Under the pieces are notes generated by a model that was given only the letters and a program-made list of their open reading frames with translations, ran no database searches and was not told the DNA's origin. A stretch of DNA of 51,964 bases from Lentisphaerota bacterium (GTDB lineage Bacteria; Verrucomicrobiota; Lentisphaeria; Victivallales; Victivallaceae), in the NCBI GenBank assembly GCA_015061885.1, contig SUVS01000016.1, positions 1 to 51,964 of the forward strand, written 5' to 3'. Both the position numbers and the translations under genes were made by a program. Shown here in pieces: positions 17,033 through 25,978 of this stretch. The stretch's first letter is position 1. Each line of letters starts with the position of its first letter.

Positions 17033-19570
17033 TTATTGCGGCCAGCACATAAAACCGGGTACGCTGTTTTTCCAACTGTCACCGACCGGGGTTATCCGCG
17101 AGGTCAGACCGAAGCGGCCGGAATTTTTGCATACCAGAGTATGTTCGTAAATGTAATGACCATTGCCCAGAGCTTCAGTCATTTTCATGCTGTAACTGGC
17201 ACTGGATATGATTTCGTTATGCACATTGACATTACCGGTGTAGATTTGAACATCAACTTCTTCCGGCTGCAGTTCGTTCAAAAATACCTTGACCCGGACT
17301 TTGAAGCTGTCGCCCACATGGATCTCTCCCTTGAGATCGCCTTCGATTTCCGGAACTTCAATAGTCATGAGGGGGAAGTTGGCTTGAAAACGCCGTTTCT
17401 GTTCGACCAGAGCCATGGCTTCTGCACCGTTATCGGCACAGAGCATTTCGTAATTTTTCATGGCAGGCGTGTAGAACATATCCCGGTAATTTTCCACCAT
17501 ACGCAAACTTGAGAACATGCCCAGGCCCATGGCAATAGAGTTTTTCATCATGCGTATCCACTGGGTCGGCAGATCGTTGTTGCTGCGTTGGTAGAAAAGC
17601 GGTATGACTTCAGTTTCCAGTAAATTAAAGAGTTCCTGGGCTTCAAAGTTATCGCAGTCATCCGGATTCTGATAATTTTCGTTGCCTGGGATCGCCCAGC
17701 CGTTTCCGGGGGCGTAGGCTTCGTCCCACCAGCCGTCAAGAATACTCAAATTCAAACAGCCGTTGATAGCCGCTTTCATACCCGATGTGCCGCTGGCTTC
17801 CTGCGGACGGCGGGGATTGTTCAGCCATACATCAACGCCCTGTACAAGTTTGCGTGCCATACCGATATCGTAATCCTCAAGGAACACCAGCCGGTGCGAT
17901 ACACCGTTCTGGCGGGCAAACTGCACGAGTTCCTGGATCAAACGCTTGCCGTTGTCGTCTGCCGGGTGAGCTTTCCCCGCAAAGATAAACTGTACCGGAG
18001 TGGTTTTGTTGGCAAGCAGACGCAAGAGCCGGTCGCGGTAACGCAACAGCAGAGTGCCGCGTTTGTAAGTGGCAAAACGACGGGCAAAACCGATCGTCAG
18101 AATATGCGGATCAAGGATGGCAGAGTTTTCTTCCGGATCGCTGACCACGCATTTGAGGGTTTTCTGCAACCGCTGACGGGTGTAACGCACCAGACTCTGG
18201 CGGCAGAGTTCATGAGCAGTCCACAGCTCGTAATCCGGTATCTGATCCAAGCGGTGCCGCAGTTTTTCGTAACTGGGACTCAAAAGATAATTTCCCGGCA
18301 GATAGTGCTCAAAAAGCGTCCGTTTGCGGTTGGCTATCCACGAGGACGGATGAACACCGTTTGTGATATGTTTGATCGGTATTTCGTCCAACGCTCTGCC
18401 CGGCCAGAGGTTTTTCCACATCTGACGGGCAACTTCGCCATGGAGTTTGCTTACGCCGTTGCTGAAGTTCGCCAGACGCATACCCAAGACCGTCATCGAC
18501 ATCTGGGTACTGCTGTTGCGTTCGCCGATAGGTACACCCCACTTGAGCATACGTTCTATATCAATACCGGCAGCTTCGCAAAGCGGTGCCACAAAAGGAC
18601 GCACTACATTGAAGTCAAAGACTTCGTTGCCTGCCGGTACCGGCGTATGGGTGGTAAATACATTGCTCCGCCAGACGGCTTCCAACGCTGTATCCGGCGA
18701 ATAGTTGAATGCTTTTTCCAGATGTTCGATCCTTGCCAGCGAGAGAAACGCCGCATGGCCTTCATTCATGTGGCACACTTCTGGCGTTATGCCCATAGCC
18801 ACCAATGCCTTGTAACCGCCGACACCCAGCAATATTTCCTGCTGGATGCGGTTGCGGGTATCTCCGCCGTAGAGCCGCCAGGTCAGCGAACGCAGTTCCG
18901 GCGGGTTTTGCGGTATTTCGGTATCCAGCAAAACCAGCGGCACATTGCCCACTTTCAAAACCCACACTGCCGCACTGACCAGACGGTCTGCCAACTGTAT
19001 GGTAACGGTTACTTCGTTGCCCGCCGGATCCATGGCACGGGTGATCGGCATATTGTGTATTTCGTTTTCCGGATAGCGTTCCTGCTGCCAGCCGTTGCTG
19101 TCCAGCACCTGCCGGAAATATCCCTGATGATAGAGCAATCCGACCCCCACCAGCGGCAGATGCAGATCACTGGCGGCCTTCAGATGGTCACCGGCAAGCA
19201 CACCCAGACCGCCGGAAAAAATACGCACGCTTTCGTGGATACCGAATTCCATGGAAAAATAAGCGATCTTACGCTGACGGATGTCGTCATTGATATTTAC
19301 ATCTTTGCGGAAAGCCGTTTCCATTTTTTTCAATTCGCTTACATAAAGCGGGTCGGCTGCCAGTTCTTCAAGTTTGCCTTGCGGCAGTTTGCTCATGAAT
19401 AAACGGGTGTTGCCTTCCACTTCCAGCCACAACGCCGGATCAATGCGTTCAAAAAGTTCCTGTGCCTCCGGGTGATAGCACCACCACATATTGAAAGAGA
19501 GTTCTTCGAGAAAACGCAGCTCGGCAGGAATCGACGGAGCTACATTGTAGAGTTTGAGTGTATTGTTCAT
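17033..19570 (-). CDS. glgP: Alpha-glucan (glycogen) phosphorylase, GT35
   Basis: 845 aa, the shorter bacterial/archaeal phosphorylase type (AglP-like) rather than E. coli GlgP. It releases glucose 1-phosphate from glucan ends. Recognisable blocks: YFSMEFGIHESVRIFSGGLGVLAGDHLK (~105-135), CHMNEGHAAFLSL, FTTHTPVPAGNEVF, HITNGVHPSSW, GFARRFATYKRG, and the PLP site EASGTSGMKAAINGCLNLS with the PLP lysine near residue 597. The C-terminal ~120 residues form an extra beta domain (FKVRVKVFLNELQPEEVDVQIY). First gene of the glycogen operon. Confidence 0.95.
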   Translation of the reverse strand: MNNTLKLYNVAPSIPAELRFLEELSFNMWWCYHPEAQELFERIDPALWLEVEGNTRLFMSKLPQGKLEELAADPLYVSELKKMETAFRKDVNINDDIRQRKIAYFSMEFGIHESVRIFSGGLGVLAGDHLKAASDLHLPLVGVGLLYHQGYFRQVLDSNGWQQERYPENEIHNMPITRAMDPAGNEVTVTIQLADRLVSAAVWVLKVGNVPLVLLDTEIPQNPPELRSLTWRLYGGDTRNRIQQEILLGVGGYKALVAMGITPEVCHMNEGHAAFLSLARIEHLEKAFNYSPDTALEAVWRSNVFTTHTPVPAGNEVFDFNVVRPFVAPLCEAAGIDIERMLKWGVPIGERNSSTQMSMTVLGMRLANFSNGVSKLHGEVARQMWKNLWPGRALDEIPIKHITNGVHPSSWIANRKRTLFEHYLPGNYLLSPSYEKLRHRLDQIPDYELWTAHELCRQSLVRYTRQRLQKTLKCVVSDPEENSAILDPHILTIGFARRFATYKRGTLLLRYRDRLLRLLANKTTPVQFIFAGKAHPADDNGKRLIQELVQFARQNGVSHRLVFLEDYDIGMARKLVQGVDVWLNNPRRPQEASGTSGMKAAINGCLNLSILDGWWDEAYAPGNGWAIPGNENYQNPDDCDNFEAQELFNLLETEVIPLFYQRSNNDLPTQWIRMMKNSIAMGLGMFSSLRMVENYRDMFYTPAMKNYEMLCADNGAEAMALVEQKRRFQANFPLMTIEVPEIEGDLKGEIHVGDSFKVRVKVFLNELQPEEVDVQIYTGNVNVHNEIISSASYSMKMTEALGNGHYIYEHTLVCKNSGRFGLTSRITPVGDSWKNSVPGFMCWPQ

Positions 19571-19606
19571 CTTGATATTGCACCTTTATTGTTCAGCTTA
19601 AAAAAA

Positions 19607-19646
19607 ACTCCGGAACAACCGATTTGTCTGGCAGTTTTTCCGGAGT
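19607..19646 (-). terminator. Terminator hairpin between the CBM48 gene and glgP
   Basis: ACTCCGGAA (19607-19615) and TTCCGGAGT (19638-19646) pair with a 22-nt loop. Reading on the minus strand the stem is followed by a run of eight Ts (complement of the A-run at 19600-19607), so it would end transcripts of the CBM48 gene. Another T-run flanks the other side, so it could act both ways. Confidence 0.7.
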
Positions 19647-19667
19647 ATCATTTTTTTTGTTCCAATC

Positions 19668-19967
19668 TTATTCCACGATCAGCAGACTGTTGAGTGTGCC
19701 CAGATCGTTGGGGGCAAAGTTGGGATTGCTGGTATCTACACACCAGACACCGTCTATTACGAATTTGTATTCGTATTTGCCCGGTTTCAGCAACAATGTG
19801 CAGCGGTAAACACCGTCGCCGTTTTTATCGAGCATAGCTTTTGCAGTGGGATCCCAATCGTTGAAGTTGCCGGCAATACTGACATTTTTACCGGGGCCCA
19901 AATCAGCGGTTAATACCACCCTTCTGCGTTTTACCGCATTGGCAGAGGCATCTTTTTTGACAGCCAT
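19668..19967 (-). CDS. Stand-alone CBM48 (AMPK-beta-like glycogen-binding) protein
   Basis: 99 aa. After a basic N-terminus (VKKDASANAVKRRR) the protein is one CBM48 module: VSIAGNFNDWDPTAKAM, then GVYRCTLLLKPGKYEYKFVIDGVW and NPNFAPNDLGTLNS. The conserved NDWD tryptophan and the Lys/Trp/Asn positions for glucan binding are present. The ATG at 19967 has AAAGGA upstream. No enzyme domain is attached. It lies in front of the glycogen operon in the same direction but is separated by a terminator, so it may tether or regulate glycogen enzymes in trans; this role is inferred. Confidence 0.85.
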   Translation of the reverse strand: MAVKKDASANAVKRRRVVLTADLGPGKNVSIAGNFNDWDPTAKAMLDKNGDGVYRCTLLLKPGKYEYKFVIDGVWCVDTSNPNFAPNDLGTLNSLLIVE

Positions 19968-20047
19968 TATGCAAATCCTTTGTCGGTTCGATCCGGGGTT
20001 TTCAAACACCGGATAATCGTTGTTGCTTATAAAATCATCACAGAATT

Positions 20048-20075
20048 AATATACCATAAATTCGTATTTTTTCAA
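20048..20075 (-). promoter_or_regulatory. Putative promoter of the CBM48 gene
   Basis: Minus-strand -35 TTGAAA (plus 20070-20075), 16-bp spacer, -10 TATATT (20048-20053). It lies about 80 bp upstream of the ATG at 19967, in the spacer after argS. Confidence 0.5.
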
Positions 20076-20128
20076 ATATTATCAGACTTTTTTACAGACA
20101 ACAGATTTATCCGGCAGGTTCACCTCTT

Positions 20129-21925
20129 TTACATGCTTTCCGGCACTTTTATGGTCATGGTTGCCAAGCCATCGACCAGCACTTTGCGGGTTTGTTCGGC
20201 AAGGCGGGCTCGCACTTGACCGAGTTCTGCACTTTCTGCCGCCAGAATAGGACATTCGCGGTAGAAGCGGTTGAAACTTTTTGCCAGATTCAAAAGATAT
20301 TCCGCCAGGCCGGAGGCATCACGCCGTGCCGCCGCCTGCTGGACGGCCGCCGGGTAGAAGCTCAAATCCAGTGCCAGAAGTTTTTCTTCCTTGCTGGTCA
20401 AAAGCGACCAATCCACATCTGCGGTGTTGGTAAATCCGCGTTCGACGGCTTTACGCCCGATGGAGGCGATTCTGGCACAGGCATACTGTACATAAGGCCC
20501 GGTATCGCCTTCAAAACGGATCGACGCATTGGGATCGAACATGATCGTGGTTTTTGCATTGAACTTGAGCAGCATGAATTTGAGTGCCCCCAATCCGATG
20601 ATTTCAGCTCTTTCACGCAAGATGGCATCATCGGTGGAGTTATTATCACGCTCTTTGCATGCCTCGTATGCCAGATTTGCCATTTCGTCGCAAAGGTCAT
20701 CGGCATCGACCACTGTGCCTTCGCGGCTTTTCATTCTTCCGCTGGGCAGATTGACCATACCGTATGCCAGATGCGAAAGATCGTTTGCCCACTCAAAACC
20801 CAGACTTTTGAGAATGGCAAAGAGCATCTGGAAGTGCAGATTCTGTTCATCGCCTACCACCCAGATCTGTTCTTCGGGCTGGTAGTCGTTGTATTTTTTG
20901 ACCGTTGTACCGATGTCTTGAGTGATATATACGCTGGTACCGTCGGAACGCAGTACCACTTTTTTGCCCATCTTGCCGAGATCGGCGATCACCGCACCGT
21001 CTTCGCGTTTGCTGAAAACGCCTTTTGCCAGACCGTCGGCGATCAGGTCTTTGCCGAGCAGATAGGTTTCGCTTTCAAGGTAGGTGTGTTCAAATTCAAT
21101 GCCCAAACGCTTGTATGTGGCGTCAAAACCGGCAAGCACCCATGAATTCATCTTCTGCCACAAAGAGCGTACCGCCGGATCGTTGGCTTCCCACTTGCGG
21201 AGCATTTCCTGGGCGGCGGCACCGATTTCGGTTTCCAGAAAGAGTTCATCGTCATCTTTATCGGCAAGATCGGGGCGGCTGGCACGCAACTCTTTGATCT
21301 GTTCCGAAAGAGCCGCGGCATATTTTACATAAAAGTTACCGACCAGATGGTCGCCCTTGATGCCGGAACTTTCGGGCGTAATGCCTTCGCCGAAACGCTC
21401 ATAAGCAAGCATGGATTTGCAGATATGTATGCCGCGGTCATTGACCAGATTGATCGGTATCACATCATGACCTACGCGGGCAAGCATACTGGCAGTTGCC
21501 TGACCGATGGTATTGTTGCGGACATGACCCAGATGCTGGGGTTTGTTGGTGTTGGGCGCGGAAAACTCGATCAGGATGCGTTTGCGTTCTGCTTCCGGAA
21601 GTTTCACACTTTCAAGGAGTTTTTCAATATCAGCGACCGTATCGCGGTAGAGGGCGGCGGGCTTGAGCGTTACATTGATGAATGCCTTGACCGTTTCGGC
21701 ACTTTCCACATCTTCGTGACTGTTCAGAAAGTCGGCGATCGCCGTTGCAATTTTGTCCGGAGCCTGACCGAAGACTCTGGCAAACCGGAACGCGTTGATC
21801 GTAAGTTCGCCATTCATGGTTTCGGGGCATTTTTCCGGAACGATGTGCCAGTTGGCATCAGCTTTGCCGGGAAATTGGGTTTTGAGGTGTTCTTCAAGTT
21901 CAAAAATAAATTTGTAATCTGCCAT
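20129..21925 (-). CDS. argS: Arginyl-tRNA synthetase
   Basis: 598 aa, class I synthetase. The N-terminal Add1-like domain is followed by the HIGH-type motif in SAPNTNKPQHLGHVRNN (~residues 125-140). The KMSKS-loop equivalent reads GRMKSREGTVV, the atypical form usual for ArgRS. The C-terminal DALR anticodon domain has the YVQYACARIASIGRKA start and ends LVDGLATMTIKVPESM (ends at the family's usual Met). It follows manA by 19 nt, last gene of the cmk operon. Confidence 0.96.
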   Translation of the reverse strand: MADYKFIFELEEHLKTQFPGKADANWHIVPEKCPETMNGELTINAFRFARVFGQAPDKIATAIADFLNSHEDVESAETVKAFINVTLKPAALYRDTVADIEKLLESVKLPEAERKRILIEFSAPNTNKPQHLGHVRNNTIGQATASMLARVGHDVIPINLVNDRGIHICKSMLAYERFGEGITPESSGIKGDHLVGNFYVKYAAALSEQIKELRASRPDLADKDDDELFLETEIGAAAQEMLRKWEANDPAVRSLWQKMNSWVLAGFDATYKRLGIEFEHTYLESETYLLGKDLIADGLAKGVFSKREDGAVIADLGKMGKKVVLRSDGTSVYITQDIGTTVKKYNDYQPEEQIWVVGDEQNLHFQMLFAILKSLGFEWANDLSHLAYGMVNLPSGRMKSREGTVVDADDLCDEMANLAYEACKERDNNSTDDAILRERAEIIGLGALKFMLLKFNAKTTIMFDPNASIRFEGDTGPYVQYACARIASIGRKAVERGFTNTADVDWSLLTSKEEKLLALDLSFYPAAVQQAAARRDASGLAEYLLNLAKSFNRFYRECPILAAESAELGQVRARLAEQTRKVLVDGLATMTIKVPESM

Positions 21926-21944
21926 TTTTATATCCTTGATAAAT

Positions 21945-22970
21945 TTATGCTAAAAAACTTTTCAATACGGTCGCATTGCCATCCAACGGTTCAATAATGT
22001 AATTCCCCAGATTGGCGGGAACCAATACACTGTCGCCGAAATTGAGCGTAACAGACTCTTTATTTTCTGCTGAAATAAGGGCTTTACCTTTCATTACACT
22101 CAACAAATGGAAACTTGCTCCGGGATTTCCGGTATTGTCCGGATATTTTTCCACCAGCCGCAGACAATCGACTTTGAAGCAATGACGGTCAACGATTCTG
22201 AATTTGCGGTTGAATCCGGTTTCGCCGGTAACTGCCGGGATCCTCGGCGACATACGGTTGGAAAAACCGATAGCTTTGATCCCCTGTTCCAGATGCAGTG
22301 TGCGGGGCTTGCCGTTTTTATCGACTCTGCCCCAATCGCTGATACGGTAAGTTGTATCGCTGTTTTGCTGTATTTCAAAAATAAGGTTGCCCGCTCCGAT
22401 AGCGTGTACTGTACCGGCCTGGATAAAGTAACTGTCGCCGACTTGCGACGGGAAACGTTGTAAAAGGTCGGCCGCTTGCGGACTGGAAAGTTTTTCGACC
22501 AGCAGATCGCGGGTGGCTCTGGCGGTGAGTCCGGCGAGGATCTCGCCATGTTTTTCACAGTCCGCAATATACCACATTTCGGTTTTGGGTTCAGCTCCGT
22601 CGTTATTTTTACGGCAATACTCTTCATCGGGGTGAACCTGCAGCGAGAGTCTTTGCCCGGCATCAATAAACTTTACCAGCAAAGGAAAACTTTTGCCGGT
22701 ATGCAGATAACCCAGCAGATCTTTATTGTAGTGTTCGATAAGTTCCCGCAGGGTTTTACCGGCAAGAACTCCGTTGACTGCTACGCTCTGGGCATCTTCA
22801 CGGTCGGTTATTTCCCACGATTCTCCTATGGGGTCATCATTGGGGTTCAACTGCGGCAAATCGGTGCGGTTGAGCTTTTTTGCCAACAGTTCACCGCCCC
22901 AGATACGCTGCATATAAATCGGTTTGAATTGCAGAAAATACAACTCTCTGCTTTCCGGATAATTACTCAT
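21945..22970 (-). CDS. manA: Mannose-6-phosphate isomerase, class I
   Basis: 341 aa. It interconverts mannose 6-phosphate and fructose 6-phosphate. Zinc-site motifs are present: LSLQVHPDEEY (Gln/His), KTEMWYI (Glu) and QAGTVHAIGAGNLIFEIQQNSD (His). N-terminal RIWGGELLAKKL and IGESWEI are also typical. This is the shorter Bacillus/Bacteroides-like type. It lies between the thioesterase gene (17-nt gap) and argS. Confidence 0.94.
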   Translation of the reverse strand: MSNYPESRELYFLQFKPIYMQRIWGGELLAKKLNRTDLPQLNPNDDPIGESWEITDREDAQSVAVNGVLAGKTLRELIEHYNKDLLGYLHTGKSFPLLVKFIDAGQRLSLQVHPDEEYCRKNNDGAEPKTEMWYIADCEKHGEILAGLTARATRDLLVEKLSSPQAADLLQRFPSQVGDSYFIQAGTVHAIGAGNLIFEIQQNSDTTYRISDWGRVDKNGKPRTLHLEQGIKAIGFSNRMSPRIPAVTGETGFNRKFRIVDRHCFKVDCLRLVEKYPDNTGNPGASFHLLSVMKGKALISAENKESVTLNFGDSVLVPANLGNYIIEPLDGNATVLKSFLA

Positions 22971-22987
22971 AGCATTTAAATCCTGAT

Positions 22988-23395
22988 TTATTCTTCGATC
23001 GTCAACAGTTTGACTGCTTCCAGCAGTTGAGCGGGCAGACGGCTTACCTTGTGAGCTGAATTTATACAGCAGAGTGTAACACTGCCGGATACCAGCAGTT
23101 CTTCGCCCCGCAAAACCTGACTCTGGATCGTCAAACGGGCTCCGCGGGCTTCGCTTACATAACTGCGTAAAGTCAAAAGATCATCGTAACAGGCACTGGC
23201 GTGATAAGTTACATGAGCCTCTTTGACCGGCAGGAAGAATCCCATCTTTTCCATTTCAGAATACGGGAAACCTATACTGCGGAGCATTTCTGTACGGCTG
23301 CGTTCAAAATATTCCAGATAGTTTGCATAGTAAACCACCTGCATCTGGTCGGTGTCGGCATAAGGCACCCGGTAAGAGCAATCAAAGTACGGCAT
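22988..23395 (-). CDS. YbgC-like acyl-CoA thioesterase (hotdog fold)
   Basis: 135 aa. The family motif YRVPYADTDQMQVVYYANYLEYFERSRTEML contains the catalytic Asp of 4-hydroxybenzoyl-CoA-type thioesterases and the tyrosine pair; VTYHASACYDDLLTLRSYV follows. YbgC-type enzymes hydrolyse acyl-CoAs and in proteobacteria sit with tol-pal, which is not the case here. Its start overlaps the cmk 3' end by 14 bp, indicating translational coupling. Substrate unknown. Confidence 0.88.
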   Translation of the reverse strand: MPYFDCSYRVPYADTDQMQVVYYANYLEYFERSRTEMLRSIGFPYSEMEKMGFFLPVKEAHVTYHASACYDDLLTLRSYVSEARGARLTIQSQVLRGEELLVSGSVTLCCINSAHKVSRLPAQLLEAVKLLTIEE

Positions 23396-24050
23396 CTTTC
23401 ACCTTGTTGTAAATATAATTGAATGTTTCTTCATAAGTCATATTGCTGTTATCTACGATTTCGGCATCGTCGGCAGGCTTTAAGGGGGCTACCGGACGGG
23501 TGCTGTCCTGTAAATCTCTGGCGGCGATGGCGGCTGCCACTTCTTCGAGCGTGCCGCCGGCTTTGTTGCCTTCCTGTGCCAGACGGCGGCGGGCACGTTC
23601 CAGCGGCGACGCGGTGATAAAAAACTTGAATTTCGCTTCCGGAAAAATCACGGTACCAATATCTCTGCCTTCCATAACTATCCAGCCGCTTTTATTCATA
23701 TTTTGCTGCAAGCGTTTGAGTTCGCTTCTGACCATCGGCAGGGTGCCTGCTTTGCTTGCTCCGGCGGCGATTTCCGTACTGCGGAGTTCTTCGCCGGGGA
23801 ACGCGTTGTCGCAGAAAAGTTCAAATTCGCCAGCACTGTTGGTGCGGTATTCCATGGTCAAATCTTTGAGCATGGCGGCCAATGCCGGTTCGTCATCCCA
23901 GGCAATGTTGCGTTTTTGAGCCGCCCAGGCTGTCGCACGGAACATGCTGCCGGTATTGATATAGGGTATATGCAGTGCGGCAGAAAGATTGCGTGCCAGC
24001 GTACTTTTGCCTGAAGCTGACGGCCCGTCAATAGCGATAACATTGTCCAT
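23382..24050 (-). CDS. cmk: Cytidylate kinase
   Basis: 222 aa. It phosphorylates CMP/dCMP. P-loop GPSASGKSTLARNL (~residues 8-21), then the CMP-binding NTGSMFRATAWAA region, WIVMEGRDIGTVIFPEAKFKFFITAS, the LID arginines RARRRLAQEG, and RDLQDSTRPVAPLKPADDAEIVDNSNMT at the C-terminus. First gene of the cmk-thioesterase-manA-argS operon. Confidence 0.96.
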   Translation of the reverse strand: MDNVIAIDGPSASGKSTLARNLSAALHIPYINTGSMFRATAWAAQKRNIAWDDEPALAAMLKDLTMEYRTNSAGEFELFCDNAFPGEELRSTEIAAGASKAGTLPMVRSELKRLQQNMNKSGWIVMEGRDIGTVIFPEAKFKFFITASPLERARRRLAQEGNKAGGTLEEVAAAIAARDLQDSTRPVAPLKPADDAEIVDNSNMTYEETFNYIYNKVKDAVL

Positions 24051-24105
24051 TTACAGCAAGCTCCTCTTATTTTTATTATGAACCAAACAAATACATACAC
24101 TCTGT

Positions 24106-24134
24106 AATATACCTTTAGATTTCATTTTTAACAA
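24106..24134 (-). promoter_or_regulatory. Putative promoter of the cmk operon
   Basis: Minus-strand -35 TTGTTA (plus 24129-24134), 17-bp spacer, -10 TATATT (24106-24111), about 55 bp before the cmk ATG at 24050. AAGAGGAGC upstream of the ATG gives a good SD. Confidence 0.55.
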
Positions 24135-24246
24135 GTTTGCATCAGCAAAAAAAGCCGAAATCTTTCTCTGAATGTGGCAAAAATCCAAATTTGGTGTAAA
24201 TTAAGATCGTGATATTGTAAAATCTTTAATTTCAAGGAATATATTT

Positions 24247-25347
24247 ATGAGTTTTTCATGCGGTCTTGTAGGTTTGCCTAATGTGGGGAAATCCACTCTT
24301 TTCAATGCGTTGAGCCGGGGCGGAGCCGAAGCGGCAAACTTTCCGTTCTGTACTATTGAACCCAATACAGGTATTGTAGCAGTGCCGGATGCCAGATTGC
24401 AGGTTTTGTCGGATATGGAAAAATCCGGCAGAATTGTACCGTCGAGTTTGAAATTTATTGACATTGCCGGTCTGGTACGCGGTGCCAGTCAGGGGCAGGG
24501 GCTGGGCAATCAGTTTCTGGGGCATATCCGCAGTGTGGATGCCATTGCCCATGTGGTGCGGGTCTTTGAAAACAGCGATGTTGTGCATGTAGCCGGTAAA
24601 GTCGATCCTGCAGAGGATTTGGAGGTTATTTCCACCGAACTTATGCTCGCAGACTTGGAAATGGTGGAAAAACGCCGCGATAAAGCCTCCAAGCTCGCCC
24701 GTTCCAACGATGCCGATGCCAAGCTGGAGTTTGAATTGCTCAAAGATATTGCTGCACAGTTGAGCGAAGGCCGCCGCCCGGAGTATGATGTCAACAATCC
24801 CAAAGTCGTGGAGTTGGTGAAATCTTTCGGGCTGCTTTCCACCATGCCCGCTTTTATCTGTGCCAATACCGACGAAGCCGGTGTTGCGGACTTCAAGAAT
24901 CTGCCCATGGCACAGAAACTGTTGGATAAAGCCGCCGAAATGAATATGGAAGTAATTCCCGTGTGTGCCAAGATCGAAGAAGAACTCGGTCAGCTCTCCG
25001 ACGAAGAAGCACAGATGTTCATGGAAGAACTCGGCATTAAGGAAACCGGTCTGGCTCAAGTCATCCAAACCGGATACCGCTTGCTCAATTACATAACATT
25101 CTTCACCGCCGGCCCCATGGAATCCAGAGCCTGGACGGTCACCAAAGGTACACTGGCCCCGGATGCCGCCGGTAAGATCCACACCGATATGTGCCGCGGA
25201 TTCATCCGTATGGAAACTGTTTCATACGAAGATATGGTTGCTTGCGGCAGTTGGAACGCCGCTCAAACTGCCGGAAAACTCCGCATCGAAGGCAAGGATT
25301 ATGTAGTCCAGGATGGCGATGTGATCCACGTAAGATTCTCCGTGTAA
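24247..25347 (+). CDS. ychF: YchF/Ola1-type P-loop NTPase
   Basis: 366 aa, full length. G1 GLPNVGKSTLFNAL, G3 DIAGLVRGASQGQGLGNQFL, an N-T-D-E motif in place of the usual NKxD (YchF proteins prefer ATP), a helical coiled-coil insert around 130-200, and the C-terminal TGS domain TDMCRGFIRMETVSYEDMVACG ending HVRFSV. It binds ribosomes and acts in stress and translation control. Divergent from cmk; AAGGAA SD. A repeat array begins 4 bp after the stop. Confidence 0.96.
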   Translation: MSFSCGLVGLPNVGKSTLFNALSRGGAEAANFPFCTIEPNTGIVAVPDARLQVLSDMEKSGRIVPSSLKFIDIAGLVRGASQGQGLGNQFLGHIRSVDAIAHVVRVFENSDVVHVAGKVDPAEDLEVISTELMLADLEMVEKRRDKASKLARSNDADAKLEFELLKDIAAQLSEGRRPEYDVNNPKVVELVKSFGLLSTMPAFICANTDEAGVADFKNLPMAQKLLDKAAEMNMEVIPVCAKIEEELGQLSDEEAQMFMEELGIKETGLAQVIQTGYRLLNYITFFTAGPMESRAWTVTKGTLAPDAAGKIHTDMCRGFIRMETVSYEDMVACGSWNAAQTAGKLRIEGKDYVVQDGDVIHVRFSV

Positions 25348-25350
25348 CGG

Positions 25351-25710
25351 GCAAACAAAATTACGGCAAATTTCGAGCCTTGCTGCGATGCTCGCTCAGT
25401 CGAGTACAAGTCGTACACTCCCTCGCTGTGCGTCTTGCAAAACTCGAAATTTGCACGTACTTTTGTTTGCCTGAATCGAGCCTTGCTGCGATGCTCGCTC
25501 GGTCGAGTACAAGTCGTACACTCCTTTGCTGTGCGTCTTGCAAAACTCGAAATTTGCACGTACTTTTGTTTGCCTGAATCGAGCCTTGCTGCGATGCTCG
25601 CACGGTCGAGTACAAGTCGTACACTCCCTCGCTGTGCGTCTTGCAAAACTCGAAATTTGCACGTACTTTTGTTTGCCTGAATCGAGCCTTGCTGCGATGC
25701 TCGCCCGGCA
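25351..25710. repeat. 103-bp tandem repeat, three units plus a partial, with flanking inverted repeat
   Basis: The phrase CGAGCCTTGCTGCGATGCTC begins at 25374, 25477, 25580 and 25683, an exact 103-bp period. Units differ at only a few positions (for example GCTCAG, GCTCGG, GCACGG and CCCTCG versus CCTTTG). The fourth copy breaks off near 25706. The left flank (25351-25377) is a near-perfect inverted copy of the unit's right end (25443-25470, with GAAATTTGCACGTACTTTTG at its core), so unit 1 is bounded by a ~27-bp terminal inverted repeat; the right end recurs at 25546-25573 and 25649-25676. Each unit also has an internal CGAGC/GCTCG hairpin. 103 is not a multiple of three, so ORFs read across it are artefacts. 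It looks like a MITE- or REP-like element that has been tandemly amplified after ychF. Confidence 0.88.
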
Positions 25711-25978
25711 GGCGTAATGTATGGAGCCGTAAGGCGAACCCCCGTGTGCTGCTCAAAGTTAAACCCGCCTTCGTTATTCTACGGCGTGACAAGCCGGCAA
25801 GCAATATACAGTGTACAGTCAGCTAACGGCATAGGCGGCAAGGATTCTATTCCCAAAATTTCTCAAAGCCTCTCAAAATTTCCCACCCCGCCATCTATCC
25901 TGCAACCCGCGTATGCGGCGAGGCGAATATCTGTGGGGTGTTGCCGACTTCGTTATGCAGTGTTTACCCGCAAACTCT
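25711..25978. other. Intergenic region after the repeat array; no gene recognised
   Basis: G+C-rich sequence with short echoes (CTTCGTTAT at two places, GGCGA repeats, a TACAGTGTA palindrome near 25808). No open frame with a plausible start and SD. It may be the remainder of a larger repetitive element to which the 103-bp units belong, or decayed sequence. Confidence 0.35.

Noticed and set aside
25351..25710. CRISPR array.
   Set aside because: The units are 103 bp, nearly identical along their whole length, and have no unique spacers; no cas gene is nearby.
25299..25826. Several short frames across the 103-bp repeat, each with repeated CKTHSEGVYD- or SFARRTA-like phrases.
   Set aside because: The repeat length is not a multiple of three, so each unit is read in a different frame. 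The 'protein repeats' are the translated DNA repeat.
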